Source: CAZOOA01 sp964581355 (GTDB lineage: Bacteria > Bacillota > Dethiobacteria > DTU022 > UBA8154). From it: a stretch of 64,000 nt of DNA. This document shows, piece by piece, positions 42,134 through 50,595 of the stretch (position 1 is its first letter; every line of letters begins with the position of its first letter). The position numbers and the translations under genes are program-made. Location of the stretch: positions 1-64,000 of the forward strand of contig CAZOOA010000002.1 of the NCBI GenBank assembly GCA_964581355.1. Direction: 5' to 3'. The notes under the pieces were generated by a model. The model worked only from the letters and a program-made list of their open reading frames with translations, was not told where the DNA came from and ran no database searches.

Positions 42134-43940
42134 AAAAATCCTCTCCTTCCCCAGGGCGGTTAAGCTCATCTTCCCATTTTTTCAAATCTCGTATCCTCTG
42201 CAGGGTTGCACTGACTTTCTCCCGGTTTGTTTCCTTTTGCAGGGATTTGATGAGCTGCTCTCGCTCCTCGGACCAGCGCAGGGATTTCATTTTTCGAATA
42301 CAGTCATTGATTGTTTTCTTGATATTGAAATGATTTTCCTGCAAGCCGGGAAAAGCCAGTTTCATAATTAATTTATGCATTTCAGGGTCCGAAAAGTAAC
42401 CCAGTAACGATGCAGGATCAACTTCGTTTTCCTCCCTGGCCCTTGCCACCATGCACATGGCTATGTCGTGATAGGGACCCGGGGTAAAATCTTCAGGTTG
42501 AAGCCGTCTAAACACATGGGGAACAAATGACGGTTCACGCAACAAACAGCTCAACAGTTCTTTCTCCACCTTTTCTCTCGGTGTCACGGTTGTGTTACTG
42601 GCACTCTTTTGGGACACCTGCTTTCGGCTTTTACTTCCTCCTCGTATTATCTTCTCCAAATCTCCCCTTAATACCTCTAGGGAGACATTGATTTCTTCTC
42701 CAATTTTTTTCAGATATTCTTCTTTTTCCACAGGCTCCGAAAGGGCTGCCAAGATTTTTCTTGCTGATTTCCAGTAGTTTACTCGGCCTTCTTCTGTTGA
42801 TAAGTCATTTTTTTTCTTTAACAGGTAAAGCTGGTACTCCACCAGGGGTAGTGCTGCTTCCAGAATATTTTGCTGAAACGCCTCGCCCCCGTATTGATAA
42901 ACATAATCCGCCGGGTCCATTTCATCGGGCAAAACAGCAACCCGTGTTCGAAAGCCTTCGTTTTTTGCCAGCTCCAATGCCCGGATAGTTGCCGTCTGGC
43001 CACCGCTGTCAGCATCAAAGGCCAGGGTAAGTGTTTCCAGGCGCCCGCGTAAAAGGGACACCTGGTCTGCTGTAAGGGATGTTCCCAGGGGAGCAACTGC
43101 ATTTCTGATTTGATGCTGGTATAACAGAATGACATCCATATATCCTTCAACAATCAGGGCCTCACCGGACTGCCTGACAAAGGGCAGTGCCTGATGAAAA
43201 CCGTATAGCGTTTTTCGCTTATTAAAAAGCTCTGTTTCCGGGGAGTTCAAGTATTTGGGTTCCTGGTTGCCCATTATGCGTCCACCGAAAGCGATTATTT
43301 TCCCCTGGCGATCCATAATGGGAAACATTAAACGATGGCGAAAGTAGTCAAAATATCGACCGGGTGTTTTTTGGTTTATCAGGCCAGACTTTAGAGCCAG
43401 ATCCAAGTCGTGGCCTTTTTTTTTAAAAACCGTAACCAGGTTCTCCCAGCCATCGGGAGCATATCCCAACCCAAACTCTTGAATGGTTTCTTTTTCTATG
43501 CCCCGGTTGTAGAGATACTGTAACGCGTTTTTTCCCTGGGAGCTTTCCCATAGACAGTGCTGGTAATATTTTTGGGCCAGCGCATGCAATTTTTGCAGTT
43601 CTTCCCGGAGATGGGTCCTTCGCTTTTCTTCAGGCGTCACAGGCCTATAGTCGACCTGTATCCCCGCTTTTTCCCCCAGGTAGCGCACTGCTTCAGGGAA
43701 ACTGAGCCCTTCCATCTGCATAATAAAGGTAAAAAGATTGCCGCCGGTTTGACACCCGAAACAGTGAAAAATCTGTTTTTCCGGGGAAACGCTAAATGAC
43801 GGTGTTTTCTCCGAGTGAAAAGGGCACAGGCCTACGTAATTTCTCCCTGTTTTTTTCAGGTCAATGTAGGAAGCGATTACATCGGCAATATCAAAATGGT
43901 TTCGTACCTCTTCAACTACATCACCTGAAATTTTTGCCAT
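42126..43940 (-). CDS. dnaG: DNA primase
   Basis: 604 aa. N-terminal CHC2 zinc finger (CPFHSEKTPSFSV ... HCFGCQTGG), RNA-polymerase-like core, TOPRIM motifs (EALIVEGYMDVI and AFDADSGGQ), and a C-terminal DnaB-interacting helical domain. Synthesises RNA primers for replication. Followed by rpoD with an 8-bp overlap. An intrinsic terminator or attenuator lies about 60 bp upstream. Confidence 0.97.
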   Translation of the reverse strand: MAKISGDVVEEVRNHFDIADVIASYIDLKKTGRNYVGLCPFHSEKTPSFSVSPEKQIFHCFGCQTGGNLFTFIMQMEGLSFPEAVRYLGEKAGIQVDYRPVTPEEKRRTHLREELQKLHALAQKYYQHCLWESSQGKNALQYLYNRGIEKETIQEFGLGYAPDGWENLVTVFKKKGHDLDLALKSGLINQKTPGRYFDYFRHRLMFPIMDRQGKIIAFGGRIMGNQEPKYLNSPETELFNKRKTLYGFHQALPFVRQSGEALIVEGYMDVILLYQHQIRNAVAPLGTSLTADQVSLLRGRLETLTLAFDADSGGQTATIRALELAKNEGFRTRVAVLPDEMDPADYVYQYGGEAFQQNILEAALPLVEYQLYLLKKKNDLSTEEGRVNYWKSARKILAALSEPVEKEEYLKKIGEEINVSLEVLRGDLEKIIRGGSKSRKQVSQKSASNTTVTPREKVEKELLSCLLREPSFVPHVFRRLQPEDFTPGPYHDIAMCMVARAREENEVDPASLLGYFSDPEMHKLIMKLAFPGLQENHFNIKKTINDCIRKMKSLRWSEEREQLIKSLQKETNREKVSATLQRIRDLKKWEDELNRPGEGEDFCG

Positions 43941-43997
43941 AACTATCCACCATACTTTTTTTTATTTTCCTTTATGTCTATGTCCAGGATTGCGACC

Positions 43998-44026
43998 AAA
44001 AAACCTCATCCCGGAAGAGACGAGGT
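43998..44026 (-). terminator. rho-independent terminator between dgt and dnaG
   Basis: Minus strand CCTCGTC-TCTTCCGG-GATGAGG then TTTTTT. It ends dgt transcription or works as an attenuator in the dnaG-rpoD leader. Confidence 0.8.
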
Positions 44027-44029
44027 GTT

Positions 44030-44094
44030 AACCCAGGTTCGCAACCATCCTTTACTTGGCGCTTAATATAATAAAAATGCCTGTAAAACCTCCT
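44030..44094 (-). promoter_or_regulatory. possible attenuator leader with mini-ORF upstream of the terminator
   Basis: Minus strand: AGGAGG (44089-44094), then a possible 8-codon frame with ATT start at 44078 (IFIILSAK, stop at 44052), then GGTTGCGAACC (44036-44046) and AACCTGGGTT (44030-44039), two overlapping hairpins that exclude one another, then the terminator. Suggestive only. Confidence 0.3.
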
Positions 44095-44279
44095 CTCTAT
44101 TTATTTTTCGCTTAAAACCCTGTTTGCCCTACTAATGAAAGGTGACTATTAATATTCGATAATTCTTAAAAGATTCCTGCAACAATTACAAAAAAATATC
44201 TGGGAATCCACTGGCAACCAAATTATATGAATAGTATGGACTGTTTTTGTAAGAATATGCAAACAGAGCAGTGTTTAAG

Positions 44280-45287
44280 CTATTTTAGACCGTCTTTCCA
44301 GGGTCTGGGAATGAACAATTCTTCATAAACCGCGATAATGTAACGATCGGTCATGCCGGCAATGTAGTCACAAACGGATCGTTCAATCCCATATTTCTCA
44401 ACCTGCAATAAGGTGTCCGGAGGCAGGCTTGCTCTATCTTTTGTTAATTTTTCGTACAAGGTCATGATGATAAATTTTGCTTTTTGCTCTTCTTCCTTGG
44501 CGGCCGAACCGATATATACATTATCAAATAAAAAGTTTCGCATATTTTTCATGGCCCCGGCAACCTGCTCGCTCATAATGATGGCTGGTTTTTGCCAGCT
44601 GCTTTCAATTAAGTCCCGGACCATAGTATTTAATCGCTGCGAACCGGTAGCCCCCAACAGCTGCATTTCTTTTCTGGGAAGCTGCTCCGGTGTTAGGATT
44701 CCCGCTCTTAACGCATCGTCAATATCGTGGTTGATATAAGCAACCCGGTCACAGATACGAACCAGTTGACCTTCCAGGGTTTCCGGGACATCATCACCGG
44801 TATGTTTTAGGATGCCTTCCCGGACTTCCCAGGTCAGGTTCAAGCCTGCTTCGCCTTCCAGGTGATCTACCACCCTGAGGCTTTGCTCATTGTGATCAAA
44901 ACCTTCCGGGAAAAGTGACTTCAATGTATCCTCACCAGCATGCCCAAAGGGTGTGTGCCCTAGATCGTGCCCTAAAGCGATTGCTTCTGTCAAGTCTTCA
45001 TTTAAATTAAGTGCCCGGGCTGCAGTACGTGCCACTTGCGAAACTTCAAGGGTATGAGTTAAGCGCGTCCGGTAATGATCCCCTTCAGGGGCAATAAAAA
45101 CCTGGGTTTTATGTTTTAACCTGCGAAAAGCCTTGGAATGGATAATGCGGTCCCGGTCTCTTTGATAAGCTGTTCTTACTTCACAGGGAGGTTCCTCTTT
45201 TTGCCGCCCCCGGCTGTTGACACTCAAGGCTGCCTGAGGAGCAAGGTTGTTGGATTCCTGCTCTTCCAGTTCCCGTCGTAAACGCAA
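44280..45287 (-). CDS. dgt: dGTP triphosphohydrolase-like HD protein
   Basis: 335 aa, TTG start with AGGT upstream. dNTPase signatures: RDRDRIIHSKAFRRLKHKTQ, TRLTHTLEVSQVART (first His), and the HD motif GHDLGHTPFGHAGE, followed by VAYINHDIDDALRAG. Hydrolyses dNTPs to nucleoside and triphosphate, as known for the family. Clostridia often carry it directly upstream of dnaG-rpoD, as here. Confidence 0.95.
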   Translation of the reverse strand: MRLRRELEEQESNNLAPQAALSVNSRGRQKEEPPCEVRTAYQRDRDRIIHSKAFRRLKHKTQVFIAPEGDHYRTRLTHTLEVSQVARTAARALNLNEDLTEAIALGHDLGHTPFGHAGEDTLKSLFPEGFDHNEQSLRVVDHLEGEAGLNLTWEVREGILKHTGDDVPETLEGQLVRICDRVAYINHDIDDALRAGILTPEQLPRKEMQLLGATGSQRLNTMVRDLIESSWQKPAIIMSEQVAGAMKNMRNFLFDNVYIGSAAKEEEQKAKFIIMTLYEKLTKDRASLPPDTLLQVEKYGIERSVCDYIAGMTDRYIIAVYEELFIPRPWKDGLK

Positions 45288-45525
45288 TGTTCTGACCTAC
45301 CTTTACAGTTATAAATTTTTTCAGCATTTTAATACAATAATTCAATAAATACTCTGCATATCCCTGCTAAAAAGCAGTTTTTCCCTCTAGAGGAACAGGA
45401 GCCCTTAACTGTTCCATTTTTTTTAGCTTGAACTAAAACATTGTTTTGTGAGAAAATATGAGAGAAAGAATGAAGGTAAAAACACGCCAGACGACAGGCA
45501 ATACACATCTTGAGGAGGAGCTTTA

Positions 45526-46770
45526 ATGCCGGAACGTAAGAGAAATAAGAGGAGTAAATGGAAAAGACATACCGCCTGTTTTATGTTATTGTTTATTTTT
45601 CTGCAAGGACTGTTCAGCACATTTTTTACCTCACCCGTGAAAGCCCGGGAAGTTGATTTTCCGGACCTGTCTGCTGAGACCGCTGTATTAATGGAATTTT
45701 CTTCGGGACAGGTCAATTATGCGAAGAATGCTGATGAACCCCGACCACCAGCCAGTCTGACCAAAATAATGACCCTGCTACTGGTATATGATGCCCTGGA
45801 TAAAGGAGAAACGTCCTGGGACGAGCAGGTCACCATCAGTGAAAAAGCCTGGGCTACCGGAGGTTCTCAAATGTTTTTGGAAATAGACCAGCAGGTAACC
45901 GTGGGCGAGCTGATTACGGGAATTGCTACCATCTCTGCCAATGATGCCTGTGTAGCCATTTCTGAACACCTTTATGGCTCGGAGGAGCTTTTTGTTCGGG
46001 AGATGAACAGGAAAGCCCGGGAAATGGGACTGCAAAACACACAATTCCAAAACACCTCCGGGCTTCATCATGAGGAACACTATACCAGCGCTATGGATAT
46101 GGCCAAAATCGCCCATTATTTTATCCAAAACTATCCTGAATCTTTAGAACTGCACGCGCAAGAAGAATATATTTTTAACGATATTAGACAATACAACCGC
46201 AACCCGCTGCTGGGCAGATACCCGGGGGCTGACGGGTTGAAGACCGGCCATACCAGCCTGGCCGGTTACTGCCTGGTGGGGACTGCATACCAGGACGGCA
46301 TGCGTTTCATCACCGTTGTCATGGATGCACCCAGCAACAGCAGTCGTTTAAGCGATTCAGAAACCATGCTTAATTACGCGTTTCGAAACTATTCACTGTA
46401 CCCGCTTTTTGAAGATGGAGAAATAGTGGGAAAAGCAAAAGTCAGCAGGGGAGAAGAACGTTATGTAGATATTCAGTCCAATAAAGCTGTAGAAGTCGTA
46501 GTCCCTTTTGAGCGTGAAGATGAGGTGGAATACAAGCTCGAAACACCAGAAAGCATCCCTGCCAAAGTAGAAGCAGGGACACCCGCCGGTTATATCGAGG
46601 TGTCCCTGGATGGTCAAGTATTACAAACATTTCCTCTTTCCGCGGCCAGTGATGTCGAAGAAGGCGGGAGGATCGCATTGTTTTTCCGTGCTATCGGGGA
46701 TTTTTTTTCCGGCATCTGGGGTGGATTCACTGGTTGGCTTAAAGAAATCCTGCCGTTTCCCATGGAATAG
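45526..46770 (+). CDS. dacF: D-alanyl-D-alanine carboxypeptidase (S11, DacF-like)
   Basis: 414 aa. Signal peptide (basic start, CFMLLFIFLQGLFSTFF, then SPVKA). Active-site SxxK in PASLTKIMTLL, SxN in ISANDA, KTG in DGLKTGHTSLAGYC. A beta-rich PBP5-type C-terminal domain and a terminal amphipathic helix (GIWGGFTGWLKEILPF) anchor it to the outer face of the membrane. Trims the fifth D-Ala from peptidoglycan stem peptides. GGAGGAG 6 nt before the ATG. Stands alone on the plus strand, divergent from dgt and convergent with ppdK. DacF in Bacillus is sporulation-linked, but the exact paralogue is uncertain here. Confidence 0.93.
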   Translation: MPERKRNKRSKWKRHTACFMLLFIFLQGLFSTFFTSPVKAREVDFPDLSAETAVLMEFSSGQVNYAKNADEPRPPASLTKIMTLLLVYDALDKGETSWDEQVTISEKAWATGGSQMFLEIDQQVTVGELITGIATISANDACVAISEHLYGSEELFVREMNRKAREMGLQNTQFQNTSGLHHEEHYTSAMDMAKIAHYFIQNYPESLELHAQEEYIFNDIRQYNRNPLLGRYPGADGLKTGHTSLAGYCLVGTAYQDGMRFITVVMDAPSNSSRLSDSETMLNYAFRNYSLYPLFEDGEIVGKAKVSRGEERYVDIQSNKAVEVVVPFEREDEVEYKLETPESIPAKVEAGTPAGYIEVSLDGQVLQTFPLSAASDVEEGGRIALFFRAIGDFFSGIWGGFTGWLKEILPFPME

Positions 46771-46988
46771 TATTGAAATGGCAGCGTTGGCATATGCCGG
46801 ACCCGCCGCGCTGCCTTGGTGTGGCAAGCGTACAAACATAGCACACCGAAAAAGATACATCCATTTCTATTCTTTTTAGACGCTTGACAAAGTCGCCGAT
46901 ACAGGGAAAGCGGACCTTCTCCAGGCGAGACGCGGGCTTGAAAACCCATTTTCGTCCCCTGTCGTGGTCCGCATGGGCCGTGGCGGTT
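46771..46988. repeat. dispersed element, copy B
   Basis: Starts right after the dacF stop and fills the space to ppdK. Left end shares a 23-bp identity (46776-46798) with copy A at 30440. Right end shares CATTTYCRTCCCCTG (46947-46961) and GCCGTGGCGGTT (46977-46988) at nearly the same mutual distance as in copy A. Interior unrelated to copy A. Confidence 0.75.
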
Positions 46989-47003
46989 AGTAATTTTTCA
47001 GCT

Positions 47004-49646
47004 CTATTCACGCAGGGCTGCCTGGGCTGCTGCCAGCCGGGCCACGGGCACCCTGAAGGGGGAGCAGCTCACATAGTCCAGTCCGGCCTGGTGAAAGAAT
47101 TCGATTGAACTGGGATCACCCCCGTGTTCACCACAAATTCCCGTTTTTAATCCCGGCTTGCTGTCTTTGCCTCCCTTGACCGCCTGGGCAATCAAGCTGC
47201 CCACTCCATTGCGGTCCAGGGTGACAAAAGGGTTCTCTGGTAATATTTTCTGCTGCACATAAAAAGGCAAAAACTTGCCTTCCGCATCATCCCGGCTGAA
47301 CCCAAAGGTGGTCTGAGTCAAATCATTGGTCCCGAAGGAAAAGAAGTCGGCGCTGCGAGCGATTTCGCCAGCAGTTACGCAGGCGCGCGGCAGTTCGATC
47401 ATGGTGCCAACGGAATACTCAAAACGGCTATTACTCTCCTGCAGCACCGCGCTGGCCTCTGCTTCCACAACTTCACGCATCATCGCCAGTTCCCGGGCAT
47501 GCCCGACCAGGGGGATCATGATTTCCGGCTTTACAGTAATCCCTTCTCCCCGGAGGGAAACAACAGCCTGACAAATGGCCCTTACCTGCATCTGGTATAT
47601 TTCCGGGTAAACCAGCCCGATGCGGCAACCTCTATGCCCCAGCATCGGGTTGAGCTCACTTAAACTGCGAACTTTCCGTAAAAACAACTCCTTCTTTTTC
47701 ACAGTATCTGTGCCTTGGCCCCGTTCCTTCATCAGGGCAATTTCCACAACCAGTTCTTCCAGGTTGGGCAAAAACTCGTGCAAAGGAGGATCCAAAAGAC
47801 GTATTGTTACAGGAAGCCCGGCCATTTCACGGAAAATATTCTCGAAATCTTCCTGCTGGATGGGTAAAAGCTTGTTCAAAGCATCGGCCCGCTCTTCCAC
47901 AGTTTCCGCTAAAATCATTGACTGGACTATAGGCAGCCGGTCTGCCTCCATAAACATATGTTCAGTACGGCAGAGGCCAATACCCTCAGCGCCGAACTCC
48001 CTGGCTTTTCGGGAATCATTAAGGGTGTCCGCATTGGCCCGGACTTGCAGCTGGCGGGTCTGGTCGGCCCAGGTCAACAGGAGTTGGAATTCCGGGCTTA
48101 GCAAAGGAGGAATCAAAGGCACTTCTCCGGCATAAACGTGCCCGCTGGTGCCATCGATGGTAATTATATCGCCTTCCTTAAAGACCTGTTCCCCTACCTG
48201 GAAAAAAGCGCCCTGGGGGTCAATTTTTACAGCCTCACAGCCGCTGATGCAGGGCTTGCCCATTCCCCTGGCAACCACGGCAGCATGGCTGGTCATGCCA
48301 CCCCGGTTGGTTAATACACCCTGGGCGGTTACGATCCCATGTATATCATCTGGAGTGGTCTCGGAACGGACCAATATGACTTTCTGTCCATCAAGCCCTT
48401 TCTTTTCTGCCTCGTTGGCATCAAAAACCACCTTGCCCCAGGCAGCGCCAGGGGATGCGGGCAGGCCGGTAGCCAGCGGCTCCGGGGTCTTTGAGGGGTC
48501 AATTCTACGGTGCAAAAGTTGGACCAGTTGGGATGAATCAATACGCAACAGCGCTTCTTCTTTTGAGCTTTTGCCTTCCTCAACCAGGTCTACGGCAATC
48601 TTGACCGCCGCACCGGCCGTACGTTTTCCCGTCCGGGTCTGGAGGATATAAAGGAATCCCTTTTCAATAGTAAATTCGATATCCTGCATATCTCCATAGT
48701 GCTTTTCCAGGATATCACAGATTAGTGTAAACTGGCCGTATACCTGGGGATTTTTTTCCTTCAGCGTAGAGATAGGAAGAGGTGTGCGTATTCCTGCCAC
48801 CACGTCCTCACCTTGGGCATCAAAGAGAATTTCTCCGTAAAGTTCCTTTTCACCCGTGGAAGGACTGCGGGTAAAAGCAACACCGGTGCCGCTGTCTTCA
48901 CCCATATTCCCAAAGACCATCGTCTGGATGGTGACAGCAGTCCCAAGTTCATCGGGGATATGATTAAGCCTACGGTAGACTACAGCCCTGTCGTTGTTCC
49001 AGGAAGCAAAAACAGCCCGGACTGCCCCCAGGAGCTGTTCATAGGGATCCTGGGGGAACCCGCCGGGATTTTCCTTCTCCACGATCTCCTTGAACCGCTG
49101 GACAACTTTTTCCCAGCCTTCACCGGGAATTTCCCTGGTGTTGTTGGCCCCGTGATGCTTTTTGATATTGTCCATCACCCGCTCAAAGTGGTAATGACCT
49201 ATCTTCAGAACAACATCGCTGTACATCTGGATAAATCGCCGATAACAGTCCAGGGCAAACCCCCTGTCGCCTGTTTCGCGGGCCAGCGCCTCTACAGTTT
49301 CATCGTTAAGGCCCAGGTTTAAAATGGTGTCCATCATCCCAGGCATGGAGTGATAGGCACCGGAGCGTACAGACAGGAGCAGGGGATTCTCATCCCCGCC
49401 AAATGCTTTCCCCGCTTGCTTCTCCAGTTTCGCCAGGGCATTAAAAACAGATTGTTTAAGCCCTTCGGTGATCACTTCGCCGTGACGATAATAATCGTTG
49501 CACGAATCGGTCGTAATGATAAATCCAGGTGGGACCGGAAGGCCCAAGCGTGTCATTTCGGCCAGGTTAGCCCCTTTCCCGCCGAGCAGTTTTTTCATGT
49601 CTCCTTTTCCTTCGGCGAACATATACACTTGCTTACTTTGGCTCAT
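47004..49646 (-). CDS. ppdK: pyruvate, phosphate dikinase
   Basis: 880 aa, the normal length. N-terminal ATP-grasp domain (GGKGANLAEMTRLGLPVPPGF), the phosphohistidine domain with catalytic His in GGMTSHAAVVARGMGKP, and the C-terminal PEP/pyruvate barrel (GAEGIGLCRTEHMF, GCRIGLVYPEIY, FSFGTNDLTQ, GICGEHGGDP). Interconverts pyruvate + ATP + Pi and PEP + AMP + PPi. The gene overlaps ppsR by 14 bp, so kinase and its regulator are translationally coupled. Cytosolic. Confidence 0.98.
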   Translation of the reverse strand: MSQSKQVYMFAEGKGDMKKLLGGKGANLAEMTRLGLPVPPGFIITTDSCNDYYRHGEVITEGLKQSVFNALAKLEKQAGKAFGGDENPLLLSVRSGAYHSMPGMMDTILNLGLNDETVEALARETGDRGFALDCYRRFIQMYSDVVLKIGHYHFERVMDNIKKHHGANNTREIPGEGWEKVVQRFKEIVEKENPGGFPQDPYEQLLGAVRAVFASWNNDRAVVYRRLNHIPDELGTAVTIQTMVFGNMGEDSGTGVAFTRSPSTGEKELYGEILFDAQGEDVVAGIRTPLPISTLKEKNPQVYGQFTLICDILEKHYGDMQDIEFTIEKGFLYILQTRTGKRTAGAAVKIAVDLVEEGKSSKEEALLRIDSSQLVQLLHRRIDPSKTPEPLATGLPASPGAAWGKVVFDANEAEKKGLDGQKVILVRSETTPDDIHGIVTAQGVLTNRGGMTSHAAVVARGMGKPCISGCEAVKIDPQGAFFQVGEQVFKEGDIITIDGTSGHVYAGEVPLIPPLLSPEFQLLLTWADQTRQLQVRANADTLNDSRKAREFGAEGIGLCRTEHMFMEADRLPIVQSMILAETVEERADALNKLLPIQQEDFENIFREMAGLPVTIRLLDPPLHEFLPNLEELVVEIALMKERGQGTDTVKKKELFLRKVRSLSELNPMLGHRGCRIGLVYPEIYQMQVRAICQAVVSLRGEGITVKPEIMIPLVGHARELAMMREVVEAEASAVLQESNSRFEYSVGTMIELPRACVTAGEIARSADFFSFGTNDLTQTTFGFSRDDAEGKFLPFYVQQKILPENPFVTLDRNGVGSLIAQAVKGGKDSKPGLKTGICGEHGGDPSSIEFFHQAGLDYVSCSPFRVPVARLAAAQAALRE

Positions 49647-50568
49647 CCGTTTCTAGCTCCTTTATCACGTGAAATACTTTGCTGGCCACTTCCTCTACGG
49701 CCTTATTGGATACATCGAAAACTGGGCAGTTCAAGCGCCGCATAATCCGCCTGGCATATTCCAGTTCTTCCAGGATCCTCTCCATGCTGGCATAATTGGC
49801 CCTTGCTTTAAGACCCAGGGTGTTAAGCCTTTCCGTGCGGATTTCCCGTAAGATGTCGGGGTGGATGGTCAGCCCGATGATCTTGTTTTTGGGAATCCAA
49901 AATAGTTCCTGGGGCGGTTCTACTTCGGGAACCAGGGGATAATTGGCTACTTTTAGTTTGCGATGGGCCAGGTACATGCTTAAAGGTGTTTTGGATGTCC
50001 TGGAAACCCCCACCAGCACAACATCGGCCTGTAAAAGCCCTTTCGGATCCTGTCCGTCGTCATGTTTAACTGCAAATTCAATCGCCGCCACCCGGCGAAA
50101 ATAGTCTTCATCCATGCGGCGCACCAGGCCCGGTTCCAGGCGCGGATCAGCAGGCATGATCTTGGAAAATCCTTCCAGCATCGGCCCCAGCACATCCACA
50201 ATAGGAAGGTTATACTTTTTTGCTTCTTCATAAACAGCCTGGCGCAGTTCTGGCATAACCAGGGTGAAAGCAATCATGCTATTAACCTGGGATGCTTCCT
50301 TAATTACCTGCTTTAAACGCTCCACGTTGGTTAAGAAAGGTTCTTTACGCACGGTAACATTGCCGGAGTTAAACTGGCTGGCTACTGCATTTACCACAAA
50401 CTCCGCTGTTTCACCGATTGAGTCTGAAATGATGTACACTATAGGCTCTCTTTTGTCCTGCAATATTTCAGGGACACCTCCCTTGGCAATTTCCTTTTGG
50501 TAACCGCTCAGCCCATGATGAAACCATAAGCTGCGAAGCTCTGAGCAATTACTCCTTTTTTTATTCAT
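49633..50568 (-). CDS. ppsR: PPDK/PEP-synthase regulatory protein (DUF299)
   Basis: Up to 311 aa. P-loop GVSRTSKTPLS near residue 188, N-terminal strand IVYIISDSIGETAEFV, and C-terminal RANYASMERILEELEYA. The family both phosphorylates (ADP-dependent) and dephosphorylates a Thr near the catalytic His of PPDK. The start is doubtful: the ATG at 50568 has no ribosome site and gives about 35 extra residues. A TTG at 50463, 11 nt behind GGGAGGTG, would give the usual family length. Lies between glyS (27 bp) and ppdK. Confidence 0.93.
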   Translation of the reverse strand: MNKKRSNCSELRSLWFHHGLSGYQKEIAKGGVPEILQDKREPIVYIISDSIGETAEFVVNAVASQFNSGNVTVRKEPFLTNVERLKQVIKEASQVNSMIAFTLVMPELRQAVYEEAKKYNLPIVDVLGPMLEGFSKIMPADPRLEPGLVRRMDEDYFRRVAAIEFAVKHDDGQDPKGLLQADVVLVGVSRTSKTPLSMYLAHRKLKVANYPLVPEVEPPQELFWIPKNKIIGLTIHPDILREIRTERLNTLGLKARANYASMERILEELEYARRIMRRLNCPVFDVSNKAVEEVASKVFHVIKELETDEPK

Positions 50569-50595
50569 ATTCCATCTATGAAGGAAAAATCCTTT

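Noticed and set aside
46614..47011. Minus-strand frames of 79-111 aa between dacF and ppdK
   Set aside because: They lie across the end of dacF and repeat copy B, and have no ribosome site or recognisable family.
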